Positions 22,547 to 33,195 are shown, counted from the first letter of the stretch. The stretch is 64,000 bases of DNA from JAVKFY01 sp040223615 (GCA_040223615.1 JAVKFY010000014.1:1-64000), one strand, 5' to 3'. Program-made: numbers and translations. Notes: generated by a model from the letters alone, not told the origin.

Positions 22547-23971
22547 ATGGCGTTGCTGCATCCGATCATCCTGTCCGGCGGTTCCGGCACGCGGCTCTGG
22601 CCGACCAGCCGGACCGGTTACCCGAAGCAGCTGCTGCCGCTGCTGACCGACCGGTCGATGCTGCAGGAGACGGCGGCGCGGGTGGCGCCGGGCGCCCGGT
22701 TCGCGGCGCCGCTGATCATCGCCAACAACGAGCACCGCTTCATCATCGCCGAGCAGTTGCGCCTGATCGACGTCGACCCGGCGGCGATCGTGCTGGAGCC
22801 GGTGGCGCGCAACACCGCGCCGGCGATCGCCGCGGCGGCGCTGATGCTGGCCGCCGACGATCCCGACGCGCTGATGCTGGTGCTGCCGTCGGACCATGCG
22901 GTGCGCGACGTCGCCGCCTTCCACGACGCCGTCGACCGCGCTGCGACGCTGGCCGAGACCGACCACCTGGTGACGTTCGGGATCCGGCCGGAGGGACCGG
23001 AGACCGGCTACGGCTACATCCGCCAGGGCGCATCCCTCGACGTCGATGGCGCTTACGCGGTGCAGGCCTTCGTGGAGAAGCCGGACCAGGCGCGGGCCGA
23101 GGCGTTCCTCGCCGACGGCGGCTATAGCTGGAATAGCGGCATGTTCGTGTTCCGCGCCGGCGGCTATCTGTCCGAACTGGCGCGGTTGCAGCCCGACATG
23201 CTGGCGGCATGCGAGGCGGCCGTCGCGCAGGCGGAACGCGACCTGGTCTTTCTGCGGCTGGACGAGGCCGGCTTCGCGGCGGCGCCGTCGGTGTCGATCG
23301 ACTACGCAGTGATGGAGAAGACCGATCGGGCGGCGGTCGTCGCCTGCGACATCGGCTGGTCCGACGTCGGGTCGTGGCAGGCACTGTGGCAGGTGGCGGA
23401 CAAGGACGACGCCGGCAACGCGACGCACGGCGACACGGTCCTGCATGAGGTGGCGAACAGCTACGTGCGCGCCGACAGCCGGCTGGTGACGGTGCTGGGC
23501 CTGTCCGACGTCGTCGTGGTGGAGAGCGCCGATGCGGTGCTGGTGGCCTCGGCGGCGGCGAGCCAGTCGGTGCGCGATGTCGTCGAAAAGCTGAAGTCAA
23601 AGGACCGCAAAGAGGTCGGCGAGCACACCCGGGTCTACCGGCCGTGGGGCTACTACGAGGGCATCGACGCCGGCGAGCGGTTTCAGGTCAAGCGGATCGC
23701 GGTCAAGCCGGGCGGCCGGCTGTCGTTGCAGAAACACCATCACCGGGCGGAACACTGGATCGTGGTCAAGGGCACCGCGGAGGTGGTGCGCGGCGACGAC
23801 ACGCTGATGTTGGAAGAGAACCAGTCAGTCTACATCCCGCTCGGCACCGCGCACCGGCTGTCGAATCCCGGCCGCATCGAGCTGGAGCTGATCGAAGTAC
23901 AGTCCGGCAGCTACCTGGGCGAAGACGACATCGTGCGCCTCGACGACGTCTACGGCCGCGACAAGGGCTAG
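22547..23971 (+). CDS. manC: Mannose-1-phosphate guanylyltransferase / mannose-6-phosphate isomerase
   Basis: 474 residues, the usual length of the bifunctional type II enzyme. The N-terminal nucleotidyltransferase starts with LSGGSGTRLWPTSRTGYPKQL and has FVEKPD and the WNSGMFVF block. The C-terminal cupin (about 355-470) has RPWGYYEGID, FQVKRI, KPGGRLSLQKHHHRAEHW with metal-binding His residues, and IPLGTAHRL. It makes GDP-mannose for exopolysaccharide, fucose or rhamnose precursors. It leads the surface-polysaccharide region and is followed 42 nt later by a glycosyltransferase gene. Confidence 0.94.
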   Translation: MALLHPIILSGGSGTRLWPTSRTGYPKQLLPLLTDRSMLQETAARVAPGARFAAPLIIANNEHRFIIAEQLRLIDVDPAAIVLEPVARNTAPAIAAAALMLAADDPDALMLVLPSDHAVRDVAAFHDAVDRAATLAETDHLVTFGIRPEGPETGYGYIRQGASLDVDGAYAVQAFVEKPDQARAEAFLADGGYSWNSGMFVFRAGGYLSELARLQPDMLAACEAAVAQAERDLVFLRLDEAGFAAAPSVSIDYAVMEKTDRAAVVACDIGWSDVGSWQALWQVADKDDAGNATHGDTVLHEVANSYVRADSRLVTVLGLSDVVVVESADAVLVASAAASQSVRDVVEKLKSKDRKEVGEHTRVYRPWGYYEGIDAGERFQVKRIAVKPGGRLSLQKHHHRAEHWIVVKGTAEVVRGDDTLMLEENQSVYIPLGTAHRLSNPGRIELELIEVQSGSYLGEDDIVRLDDVYGRDKG

Positions 23972-24013
23972 TCGGCAACAGCCAACAACCGAAACCGGGG
24001 AGGCTGTCAGCGC

Positions 24014-25177
24014 GTGATCATTTGCGAGCCGATCGTCTGGGGCGAAGAGCACGCGCCGTTCAACGCCGGCCTGGTGCAGGTCGGGGTCGAGGCGTCACCT
24101 GACACCGTGACATTCTGGGGCGAGGTCGACCATATCGCGGCGCTGCGACGCATTATGCCGCCGGCGGCAGCCGCACAGGTCGACTTCGCGGCGCGCAAAC
24201 CGCCGGCGCGGGTGCAGTCGGCCAATAGCCGCGTTCGCCACGATGCCGCTCATGCATGGCGGGCGGTTCGGGCGGCGGCCGATCTGGGCGAGCGACATCT
24301 CATCTTCGCCAGCGCGGCGCCTGGCACCCTGATCGGCGCCAAGGTTGCTGGCTTCACGCTAGGGCACCGGCGTCCGGCAACCTTCCATGTCTTGCACAGC
24401 CCGCTTACGCAGGTCTGGGGTTGGCGGTCGCGCAACCCGGCGCGGCGACTGGTCGACATCACCGGTGCGCTGTCGTGGCCGGCGACGCGCGATGTGCGGC
24501 TGGTGATCCTGGAAGCGGGTATCGCCGACGCCTTGGCGACAAAGATTCCGGCGCTTGCCAGCCAGATCCTGCTTCTGGAGCATCCGATCGCAGAAACCAT
24601 CGAGGCCCCAGCGACGCGGCGCCCAGGACCGGTCCGGCTCGGTTTCCTCGGCATGGCGAGCCGGGCGAAGGGCTTCGATCGCTATTGTGCGCTGGCGACG
24701 ATGGCACGTCAGCGCGGCGCGACGGCCGAGTTTCACGCCATCGGCATGGCAGAGCCGGGCCGCGAGGCCCAAGCGAACATGGCCGACCTGGCGAGCAAGC
24801 CGGTAAGCGCGAAACTGCAGCGCGCCGAATTCATCGAGCGACTGCGCGATCTCGACATGGTGGTGATGACACATGACCCAGCGCACTACACCTACTCGCC
24901 AAGCGGCGTGCTCCTGGATGCGCTGGCCGCCGGGAAGCCGTTGCTGAGCCTATCCAATCCGCTGGTCGACGCGATCGCCGAGCGTCATGGTCCGATCGGC
25001 CCGACAGTCGCCGACCTCGACGACGCCGTACAACTGATCGGTGACCTGACGCCGGAGGTGCTGACCCGGCCGCCCTATACCGACTACCGCACCAATCTGG
25101 GCAATGCCGCGGCCAGCCGCCGGCCAGCAGCGCTGTCCGCCGTGCTGGCGCGGGCGCTGCGTGACGGAAGCACGTGA
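24014..25177 (+). CDS. Glycosyltransferase-like protein, GT-B fold
   Basis: 387 residues. The C-terminal half has GPVRLGFLGMASRAKGFDRY, a typical GT4 opening strand, and HYTYSPSGVLLDALAAGKPLL, the segment that in GT4 enzymes holds the sugar-nucleotide Glu region, here with S-G-V-L-L-D instead of E-x7-E. The N-terminal half is divergent. The start is GTG at 24014, with GGGGAGG 10 nt upstream. It follows manC on the same strand and has the high GC of the surrounding genome, unlike the genes to its right. Probably adds a sugar to the surface polysaccharide; donor and acceptor are unknown. Confidence 0.7.
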   Translation: MIICEPIVWGEEHAPFNAGLVQVGVEASPDTVTFWGEVDHIAALRRIMPPAAAAQVDFAARKPPARVQSANSRVRHDAAHAWRAVRAAADLGERHLIFASAAPGTLIGAKVAGFTLGHRRPATFHVLHSPLTQVWGWRSRNPARRLVDITGALSWPATRDVRLVILEAGIADALATKIPALASQILLLEHPIAETIEAPATRRPGPVRLGFLGMASRAKGFDRYCALATMARQRGATAEFHAIGMAEPGREAQANMADLASKPVSAKLQRAEFIERLRDLDMVVMTHDPAHYTYSPSGVLLDALAAGKPLLSLSNPLVDAIAERHGPIGPTVADLDDAVQLIGDLTPEVLTRPPYTDYRTNLGNAAASRRPAALSAVLARALRDGST

Positions 25178-25240
25178 GGGGCACCGGAGTCGCCGCTGAG
25201 ACCCAAGTGGCACCGGGTCCCACCGATTGAAACTCGAAGC

Positions 25241-26140
25241 TCAACTCACAAGCACCGACCCGGCCGCTCTGGCCAGCTCATAAGGTGACAGCAGTGGCCT
25301 CAACCCCGCGACCTCGCGAGCAAATACCAGAGGTCCCGAGCCCAGCGCAGACTTCAACAGATCCTGAGACATTCGATAACGCCGCATCTTCATGACGCCA
25401 CAATACGACGGATCAAATCGCCGGCTTATCATCCAATCCAACACCGACGCGACGGAAACAACGTTGTCCTTCAAGCGCGCAAGCGTATCGCCGCCGCGGG
25501 ACAGGCTATCGCCCGACTCCTCGATCGTGACCAGAACTTCTTCCTCAAAGTACACTTGTCGAGACTCCAGTACGCAGCGCCAGAACAGGTGAAAATCTTC
25601 ACATGTCCTAAGACTCTCCGGAAAATAACCATCAACAGAATCCAAAAGGGAGCGCCGCAAGATTACGGTTGATGTCTTGATATAGAAATGACCGATCATG
25701 GAACGCGGGTCCGTCAACACCTCGCGCGGCATATCCACCGAACGCCGAACCGTCTTGTCGCCGTCCATATATCGCCTGTTGCCATGGAAAAAATCGATCC
25801 GGTCGTCGTTGGCCACAGTTCGCGCAAACGACTGGAGTCTATCGGAATCCCACTTATCATCTGAGTCCAAGAATGCGATCCATTCGCCGCGCGATGCGCC
25901 GATGCCCGTATTCCTTGCCTTCGCGACACCCGCGTTCTGCTGATGCATCACCCTAACCCAAGAATAATCCTCGGCAAGAGCGTCACAAACGGTCGCGGTG
26001 GAGTCGGTCGATCCGTCGTCGACAATGATCGCCTCGGTCGGCCGAACGGTCTGCTCGGCAAGCGAATGTATTGCAGACCTTAGCGCAGAAGGACGATTAT
26101 AGACCGGAACAATAACGCTGACACTCGGTATCGTGTCCAT
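25241..26140 (-). CDS. Family 2 glycosyltransferase
   Basis: 299 residues with a GT-A fold: SVIVPVYNRPSALRSAI, IIVDDGSTDSTA, ARNTGIGASRGEW and the DxD-like FLDSDDKWD. The ATG at 26140 is preferred to an in-frame start at 26248 because the product then begins six residues before the first strand. It lies on the opposite strand from the other polysaccharide genes and has more A/T at third codon positions than the genes to its left, marking the left edge of the atypical-composition block. Confidence 0.9.
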   Translation of the reverse strand: MDTIPSVSVIVPVYNRPSALRSAIHSLAEQTVRPTEAIIVDDGSTDSTATVCDALAEDYSWVRVMHQQNAGVAKARNTGIGASRGEWIAFLDSDDKWDSDRLQSFARTVANDDRIDFFHGNRRYMDGDKTVRRSVDMPREVLTDPRSMIGHFYIKTSTVILRRSLLDSVDGYFPESLRTCEDFHLFWRCVLESRQVYFEEEVLVTIEESGDSLSRGGDTLARLKDNVVSVASVLDWMISRRFDPSYCGVMKMRRYRMSQDLLKSALGSGPLVFAREVAGLRPLLSPYELARAAGSVLVS

Positions 26141-26466
26141 GCTGATCCCCAAACGAACTGAACACTTCCAGAATACCGTTTGCGCGGCCACTGGTAAACA
26201 GGTGCTATCTCCAACACTAAACCTGCGGATATGCCCTCGTAACCCCACGTTAATTCACGATGAGGTAAATCAAGGAATCTGTTGCCTGAATCGCGATTCC
26301 TCAGATACCATTCAACCTCAGCCATGTCGAAGGGTGTTAACCTTCAAGTAGAACCGCGGAATGAACGAGGGACGATCTGCGGGAAAAGAGGATCGACAGA
26401 CGTATATCGACAACATGGAACGGGTTGGCTGCCATGCAGCCGAGCTGCGGTTATAGAGGAAGGGGA
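26141..26466. other. Divergent intergenic region between two glycosyltransferase genes
   Basis: 326 relatively AT-rich bases with no supported gene. Both flanking genes must start transcription here. I see no clear -35/-10 pair, and no repeat or RNA gene. The AGGAAGGGGA at 26457-26466 is the ribosome-binding site of the plus-strand gene. Confidence 0.45.
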
Positions 26467-27702
26467 ATGGTGCAAAGAAAGAAAGTTCTTATGATTTCCC
26501 CTATACTCCCAGATCCGAACCGTACCGGCGCTCACCGGCGTGCTGCTGCTCATCTTTCCGCGTTGTCGGAACTATGCGACGTCTACCTTTTGATTTATAC
26601 CTCCCTCAAGGGCGAACCGTGCGTGCCTGAAGGTACAATGCGCGCATGTATGGGCATTGAAACCATCCCCGTAGATCCGGTAACTCAAAGTGAGCTAGCA
26701 CAGAAGGTGCCTGGCGCGACGCTGCTGCTTGATATGATACGGCCTGATCGATTCTGGGGGCTTCCCGATCTTCGAAAAATGGCGGATGCGCTGCAACGGT
26801 TCGGCGTGCCGCGCTTTGATACCCTGTTCGCGTTCAGGCTGAGGTCAGCTCTGGCTGTTACCGTTTATCAAGCTGCCCGCGGCGGTATCTCCGACCAGCA
26901 GATCGTTGACTTCGACGATATTGAGTCGATCAAGCTAAAGCGGTTCCTGAAGTCAGCCTCCAATAACGATGGCACCGAATGGACCTTGGTTCATAGGCTT
27001 CGTGCTGCCAGAATCCGGCGTCTGGAAGATCGCACGATGAAAAAGTTCGATGCGACACTGGTTTGTTCAGATGAAGACAGAGATACCTTGGTAGGGAGAT
27101 GTCCAGGGAGCGTGGTCGCGGTCATCCCCAATACCGTGGATCTAATCGACGCTTCGGAAGAAGAAACTTCGGTGGGACACGTCAATCTTCTGTTTGTCGG
27201 CACGATGAGCTATCCCCCCAATATCGACGCCGTAACGTGGTTCGTATCCGAGATATTCCCGCTGATTGAACGCCGGTCTGAGCTGGTCTGCAAGTTAAGC
27301 ATAGTCGGATTCGATCCCACGCCAGAAATAAAGGCACTCGCGTCGGATCGAGTTGAGATCACGGGCGCGGTCGAAAGCGTTACGCCGTACTATCAACGCT
27401 CACACCTCGTTGTTGCCCCCATTCGATTTGGTGGCGGAACGCGGATCAAGATACTGGAGGCAATGAGCGCAGGTCGCGCCGTTGTGGCAACGACAATTGG
27501 TGCAGAAGGCATCTCCGTTCAAGACGGGGTTGACCTTGTCCTTGCCGACCGCGCCGAGGATTTCGCTTCGGCCTGTGTCCGGCTATTGGAGGCGAACTCA
27601 CTGCGCCGCAGCATTGCTGAAGCAGGGCGTCGAACGGTTAAAGAAAAGTACACCCTTGCCGCCACAAGAGGAGAATATAGAAAACTCGTGGGCGTAGAAT
27701 GA
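26467..27702 (+). CDS. Glycosyltransferase family 4 (GT-B)
   Basis: 411 residues. The N-terminal domain starts VLMISPILPDPNRTGAHRRA, typical of GT4 enzymes acting in surface polysaccharide assembly. The C-terminal domain has LLFVGTMSYPPNIDAV and PIRFGGGTRIKILEAMSAGRAVVAT, with the E-x7-E-type donor site partly kept, and a long helical end. The ATG at 26467 follows a strong AGGAAGGGGA site; an in-frame ATG at 26425 has none. Codon use is more AT-rich than the genome core. It lies upstream of the broken pyruvyl transferase gene and the flippase gene. Confidence 0.92.
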   Translation: MVQRKKVLMISPILPDPNRTGAHRRAAAHLSALSELCDVYLLIYTSLKGEPCVPEGTMRACMGIETIPVDPVTQSELAQKVPGATLLLDMIRPDRFWGLPDLRKMADALQRFGVPRFDTLFAFRLRSALAVTVYQAARGGISDQQIVDFDDIESIKLKRFLKSASNNDGTEWTLVHRLRAARIRRLEDRTMKKFDATLVCSDEDRDTLVGRCPGSVVAVIPNTVDLIDASEEETSVGHVNLLFVGTMSYPPNIDAVTWFVSEIFPLIERRSELVCKLSIVGFDPTPEIKALASDRVEITGAVESVTPYYQRSHLVVAPIRFGGGTRIKILEAMSAGRAVVATTIGAEGISVQDGVDLVLADRAEDFASACVRLLEANSLRRSIAEAGRRTVKEKYTLAATRGEYRKLVGVE

Positions 27703-27918
27703 ATGTTGTCGCATTCGAAGGTCCGTTGCCCTTGCCGGAGAGAAGAGCTTCCTCATCCGCCAGAACAAAGGTCAAAAGGGTTCGGTGCCTCGGACCGCTC
27801 TCTCCATACTGTCGAGAGTGATGTGAATCACTGATCGCACCGCTTGCCACGCGACGGTTCATCCGACCACAGTTGTTGAGGAGATTCCGATGAAGCTCCA
27901 GACAGACAGGAGAAATTT

Positions 27919-29130
27919 GTGACATTTGTCAATGAGCTGGTGCTTTCTGGTGCCTTCACGGCCGCAAAGATCGAGAAACTGATTTCGCGGAATGGAGACA
28001 TTTTCGTCATTCCTCCTGCAACGGTTGGGAGTATGGGCGATGAGGCGATGTACGCTGGCTTAAAACAGATTTGCTCGGAGCGTTTTCCGGGTTTCAAAGT
28101 ACGTCAATGTAATTTCTCCGATATGAAGCCGTTAAAGTCGGACGATGAGGGTTCTACCTCCCTTTCTTTCTCTTTAGAAGATACATCGTCGAGGATTGCC
28201 TTTATTCAAAATCTGCGGCGCTGTCGTCATCTCACAGTGCTCGGCGCCGACGTTATGGACGGTTTCTACTCAGCACTTTTGGTTGAGCGAATTGTCGAAG
28301 TCTGTAACACTGCCATTCGCGCCGGAACGTCGGCCTCTATTCTTGGATTCAGTTTTAGTTCCATGCCAAGTGACAGGGCGGTCGAGGCATTACGGTTGCT
28401 GAACAAGAATGTTGATTGCTGTTGTCGTGACACCCTTTCGCTTCAGCGCTTCGAAGAAGCAGCTCGGCGAAAGGCGCGTCTTGTTGCGGACCTAGCATTC
28501 TACTGTAAAGGGAATGTGCGGTCTCCGACAGCGCTCGAGGCTGCTACCTGGGTCCAGCGACAGAGAAAACGGGGGTTCAGGGTAATTGGCTTCAATGCCA
28601 ACCCGTTGATAGAGAAGAGCCTCGGAGTCGATCTACTTGATCGCTATGTCGAGTCCGTTCACACAGTTCTCGCCGAGAACCCTGCACTGGCGTGTGTTTT
28701 TCTTCCTCATGATGTCAGGGGGGACATCTCGGACGTCAGCCTATTGAGCAGCATCAGTAATCGACTACCAGCGGAGCTTCGGCAGCGAGTGCACCTGTTG
28801 CAGCCCGAGTTCGACGAAGCCGACATCAAGGGCTTGGCGGCGAAGTTGGATCTACTGGTAAGCGGAAGAATGCATCTAGCGATAGCGGGCCTCTCACAGG
28901 GTGTGCCGACGTTAGGATTGTCATACCAAGGAAAGTTTTAAGGACTGTTCGACTATTTCGACCTGCGACACCTTGTCATCAACCCGCAAGAACATTGGGA
29001 TGAAAGCACAATCCCTGAACTAGTTAGTCGTACATTGTCGGATCTCGATTCTATTCAGGTGCTGATAAACCGCAAGTTGGGTGCCATAAAGGAACTCGCA
29101 TGGCGTAACCTCGACGGTATAAAAGTGTGA
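27919..29130 (+). pseudogene. Polysaccharide pyruvyl transferase interrupted by an in-frame stop
   Basis: The GTG at 27919 (AGGAG 6 nt upstream) opens 340 codons of a CsaB/PssM-like pyruvyl transferase: IFVIPPATVGSMGDEAMYAGL, LGADVMDGFY, CCRDTLS, LVSGRMHLAIAGLSQGVPTLGLSYQGKF. A TAA at 28939-28941 then stops it. In the same frame the family sequence continues as GLFDYFDLRHLVINPQ to a TGA at 29128-29130. Homologues carry YQGKFEGLF at this point, so the stop looks like a GAA-to-TAA point change. Full length would be 403 codons. Loss of the last 63 residues probably inactivates the enzyme, which adds pyruvate ketals to polysaccharide. It may also be a recent strain-specific change or a sequencing error. 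Confidence 0.85.
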
Positions 29131-30179
29131 CGCGCGGATCGCGATGCGTCTTAAGCGTACGGCTTGTCATGGTCGGTTCTGTTTTTGAGCACTGCCGCAT
29201 AGATTCTTGCGTGTAATCGTTCGCGCGGTTCTACCAGCAACGTTCTCGTCGCTCATCGTCGACGCCACTTCTTTTGGTCGCTCGGCAGCCCTGCTCGGCA
29301 CTAAATCGCGTCCTTGATGGCGACGGCAGGATGAAGGACCGGGGGCATTGAGTGAGCCGGCGAGGTTGGCGGACCGGGGCGTTCGGGCGGCGTAGGCCGG
29401 CAGCCTGTGAACGGTTTGTTTTGGGCGCTGGTGCTCGCTGCCACGATTCGTCCGAGTGCTTCGGCGAGTGGAGGAAGGCGCGCATCCGCTCCATCCGGTG
29501 AGCAAAAGCGGTGTACGGCAGGCCGTGTTCGAGCACCACGCCGCCAACCCCGACATGGGCTACCAGATGCTTTTTATCACCCTGGTCGGTTGTCACGGAA
29601 GGCGGCCGCTGGCGTTCGGCGTGCGTCCAGGCTCTGATGCGATTCCGCGGTGAGTAGGCTCGCGAAGATGGACCTCGCTACCCACGTGCTGCGCCGATGC
29701 CCTGTTCTTGGAGATGGGAGACCCGGATTGCGGCCGACAAGCAGATCTACAAGGCGCGCAATTATATCGAGAGCTGCGTCACCAAGCTCACGCACCCTGG
29801 ACGCTTCATGACTTATACGATCGAAGCACACAACTGGATGCGTCGACACTACAGTCATGGCGCAGAGGTTCCGCAGGCGTTTGACCCAGTCGAGGGGCCT
29901 ACGCGTAAATCGTTCCAACTTCAGCTACGATGTCTCCGCGGCGCATCGAGGCCAACGGGAGCTGCACTTCGTAGATTCTTAAGGTAACAGTACGGTTATG
30001 TGATAAAATGATCCAAGTCAGAGTCGAATAGTCAAGGTGTTTAGTATGAGTGAAGATGGGGTTTTCAGCGTGCTGCGTGACAAGATTGTCATGGCGACCC
30101 AAACTAATAAGATGACTGTGGTTTGAGTTGAAACTGGTCTTGCGGCTATATTCTGGAAGTCGCGTGCGGAGTGCGCTAA
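29131..30179. other. 1.05-kb degenerate region between pyruvyl transferase and flippase
   Basis: No intact gene can be supported. Composition switches within it: 29260-29700 is GC-rich and flanked by AT-rich stretches. A short plus-strand piece at 29730-29840 resembles the C-terminus of an IS5-family transposase. Reading frames of 76-129 codons on both strands here overlap each other and show no family features. The region looks like the scar of one or more insertion or deletion events in the polysaccharide locus. Confidence 0.55.
29730..29840 (+). pseudogene. Remnant of an IS5-family transposase C-terminus
   Basis: The frame reads ADKQIYKARNYIESCVTKL, then about 15 more residues. This matches the D-K-x-x-Y-x-x-R-x-x-I-E-x-x-x-x-x-L pattern around the last catalytic Glu of IS5/IS427-type DDE transposases. 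No other part of a transposase and no terminal inverted repeats could be recognised, so the remnant is old and inactive. Confidence 0.4.
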
Positions 30180-31625
30180 GTGGAAACATCGATTCTTATT
30201 CGCATTACGGCCATCCGAAACGTCCTCCAGTTTCTCATTCAGTTTGCCGCGAGCGTCGTCGTCGCGCGAACGTTGTCTCCAGGCGAAATTGGCATATTCT
30301 CGGTCGCGATGGCAGCCGTTGGCGTTGCGACTGTACTACGGTCCGGCAGCATAGGCGTTTACCTGGTACAGCTTCGCGACCTGGAGACCAAGCATATTGC
30401 CTGCAGCTTCGGTCTATCAATAACGTTCAGCTTCATCCTGGGCCTAGCTGTAATTGCTGCGGCTCCATATGTAGCAGACCTCTATCAGTCCGAGAAGATA
30501 GAAAACGTACTGTATCTGATCTCCATTGGATTCTTCTTGTTGCCACCTCAAACCGTAGCCTCGTCTCTTTTATCGCGGGAACTTAGCTTTGGCCGCCTGA
30601 CGCTGGCGGGTTTGAGCGCCACTGCGGTTTCCAGTACCGTAGCTGTGACGCTGGCACTCAATGGGTTTGGGGCCATGGCGCTGGCGTGGGGCGCATTGTG
30701 TAATTCCATTATCGGGCTCGTTGCATTCTCTATTCTTGGTCCAAGAGAGATGTGGGTGTGGCCCCGTTTCTTTCGCGGCTGGAAAGAAGTCTGGGATATT
30801 ACGAGCTGGGTAATTCTTTCGAGTGCTCTTGCAGAAGTTAACGCTCGGATCAATGAACTGGTCGTCGGAAAGACCCTGAGCCTCGCAGATGCGGCACTTC
30901 TAGAGCGAGCCGCAACTTTGCCGCGGCTGGTCTGGCGACATATGATGCCGCCGGTTCTGGCGATTATCAGTCCAGTGGTAGCCCATGAAGTAAGAGCAGG
31001 AGAGAATCTGCGTAACTCTGCAGTCCGTCGCATGCGGTACTTTGGTTGTGTCTTTGTGCCCATTCTTGCGGGCATGGCGAGTCAGTCCGACAATCTGATT
31101 CTTGGTATTTACGGAGATCAGTGGGGCGAGGCCGTGTTGCCCGCTACCTGGTTTTGCATAGCGTCTGCAATCACTGGACAGTTTACAATCATAAACCCGA
31201 TCTTGAACGGGATCGGCCGCACGCGTGATGTCTTCAAGATACATCTGTTTACATTCGTTTGTCGGTTACCTGTACTATTCGCGACGGCCTCCATATCGAT
31301 CAACGCGGTGGCTATTGGTCAATTGGGCGTTGCGATCATCGCGTCAGTCTTCAGTATTCATGCGGCGAATCGCAATGGCGTGATATTAATTCGCGACTTG
31401 CCGAGCGCACTTTGGCCAGGCCTGTTTTGTGGTATCTTCATCTTTTCCGTAGGCTACGTGACGAACACGTTGCTGTCTGATTTTCATGTGTCTGATCACA
31501 TAGTCGCGCTGTTGATTTCAATACTTGTCTTGGCTATTTCCCTCGTTGCGGTCCTTAGAGTTGTAGAACCCGATATTCTTCGGTTTGCGCTGAAGGTCTT
31601 GAACATTGGCAATCGTCGACAGTAA
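30180..31625 (+). CDS. Polysaccharide flippase (Wzx/MOP-exporter type)
   Basis: 481 residues, with about 12-14 hydrophobic helices spread over the whole length. The N-terminal pattern, an amphipathic start followed by FAASVVVARTLSPGEIGIFSVAMA, is typical of Wzx/RfbX and WzxC-like lipopolysaccharide or exopolysaccharide flippases. It would move undecaprenyl-linked repeat units across the inner membrane. The start is GTG at 30180; no strong ribosome-binding site is seen. Base composition is more AT-rich than the genome core. It closes the polysaccharide block, 181 nt before the tRNA-Ser gene. Confidence 0.88.
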   Translation: METSILIRITAIRNVLQFLIQFAASVVVARTLSPGEIGIFSVAMAAVGVATVLRSGSIGVYLVQLRDLETKHIACSFGLSITFSFILGLAVIAAAPYVADLYQSEKIENVLYLISIGFFLLPPQTVASSLLSRELSFGRLTLAGLSATAVSSTVAVTLALNGFGAMALAWGALCNSIIGLVAFSILGPREMWVWPRFFRGWKEVWDITSWVILSSALAEVNARINELVVGKTLSLADAALLERAATLPRLVWRHMMPPVLAIISPVVAHEVRAGENLRNSAVRRMRYFGCVFVPILAGMASQSDNLILGIYGDQWGEAVLPATWFCIASAITGQFTIINPILNGIGRTRDVFKIHLFTFVCRLPVLFATASISINAVAIGQLGVAIIASVFSIHAANRNGVILIRDLPSALWPGLFCGIFIFSVGYVTNTLLSDFHVSDHIVALLISILVLAISLVAVLRVVEPDILRFALKVLNIGNRRQ

Positions 31626-31805
31626 ACGGCGTCAGTCCGCCGGAGCGACGCTCGGTCCAGTCGGTCGATGTGCCTCTAGCTGGCGGTGCGGCATCAATTC
31701 TCGTCCTGACTGCCGCCAAGAGCCGCGACCACCACGTCTGTCGCCGCTGACGGCGCGAGGCCTTCGCCGCCGCCGATGCGTCGGCATATTGCGGTTGGTA
31801 GGGAA

Positions 31806-31898
31806 TGGCGGAGGGAGTGGGATTCGAACCCACGAAGCGGCTCATCACCGCTTACACACTTTCCAGGCGTGCGCCTTCGACCACTCGGCCATCCCTCC
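31806..31898 (-). tRNA. tRNA-Ser (anticodon GGA)
   Basis: 93 nt including an encoded CCA. The acceptor stem GGAGGGA pairs with TCCCTCC. The D-arm has GGCCGAGTGG, the anticodon loop is CTGGAAA giving GGA, a long variable arm is typical of serine tRNAs, and the T-arm has GGGTTCGAATCCC. The 3' end faces the atypical-composition polysaccharide block, but no displaced copy of the tRNA end and no integrase were found. Confidence 0.96.
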
Positions 31899-32018
31899 GC
31901 GGGCGGCGCACCTTATAGCAGATGCGCGGCCGGTCTCAACCGGGCGCTGGCGCGTTGATTCCGCTGCCGCAAGTCGGCACTGTGACGGTCTGATTCGTCG
32001 GCGGCCAGCGGGGATCGC

Positions 32019-32336
32019 ATGTGGATCGGCCGACTGCTCGGCCTTCTGTTCCTGGCGCTGGCCTGCCTGGCGGCGGGCGCCGAGTTCGTCCGCAGCCTGG
32101 AGGCCGCAGCCTGGGACCCGCTGGCGCTGGGCCAGCTCTGGTTCGACATCCATCCGCCCAGTCTGAACCTGGTGCAGGCGCTGGTGCAGCGCTACCTGCA
32201 CCCGGCGGCGTGGGATCCGGTGATGATCGCCGTGCTGCAGGCGCCGGCGTGGCTGGTGACCGGGGCGATCGGCATCGTCATCGCCCTGATCTTCCGGCGC
32301 CGCCGCCCGCGCCGGATCTTCGGCCCGAAGGGTTAG
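32019..32336 (+). CDS. Small membrane protein of unknown function
   Basis: 105 residues. Two hydrophobic helices (about 5-25 and 72-93) flank a soluble loop with LWFDIHPPSLNLVQALVQRYLHPAAWDPV. The C-terminal tail is strongly basic (FRRRRPRRIF), so both ends are probably cytoplasmic. I recognise a common alphaproteobacterial hypothetical of this type, but no function. The GGGGAT before the ATG is a weak ribosome-binding site. It is convergent with dapD, leaving 13 nt between them. Confidence 0.7.
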   Translation: MWIGRLLGLLFLALACLAAGAEFVRSLEAAAWDPLALGQLWFDIHPPSLNLVQALVQRYLHPAAWDPVMIAVLQAPAWLVTGAIGIVIALIFRRRRPRRIFGPKG

Positions 32337-32349
32337 GCGCGCGCCGGCG

Positions 32350-33195
<846 letters not shown>

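Noticed and set aside
29167..29637. Overlapping 76-129-codon frames in the degenerate region as hypothetical genes
   Set aside because: They lie on both strands over the same bases, lack start contexts and show no family resemblance.
31626..31898. tRNA-Ser 3' end as an attachment site of an integrated island
   Set aside because: The tRNA end faces the AT-rich block, but no second copy of its 3' sequence was seen at the far side and there is no integrase gene, so only proximity is reported.
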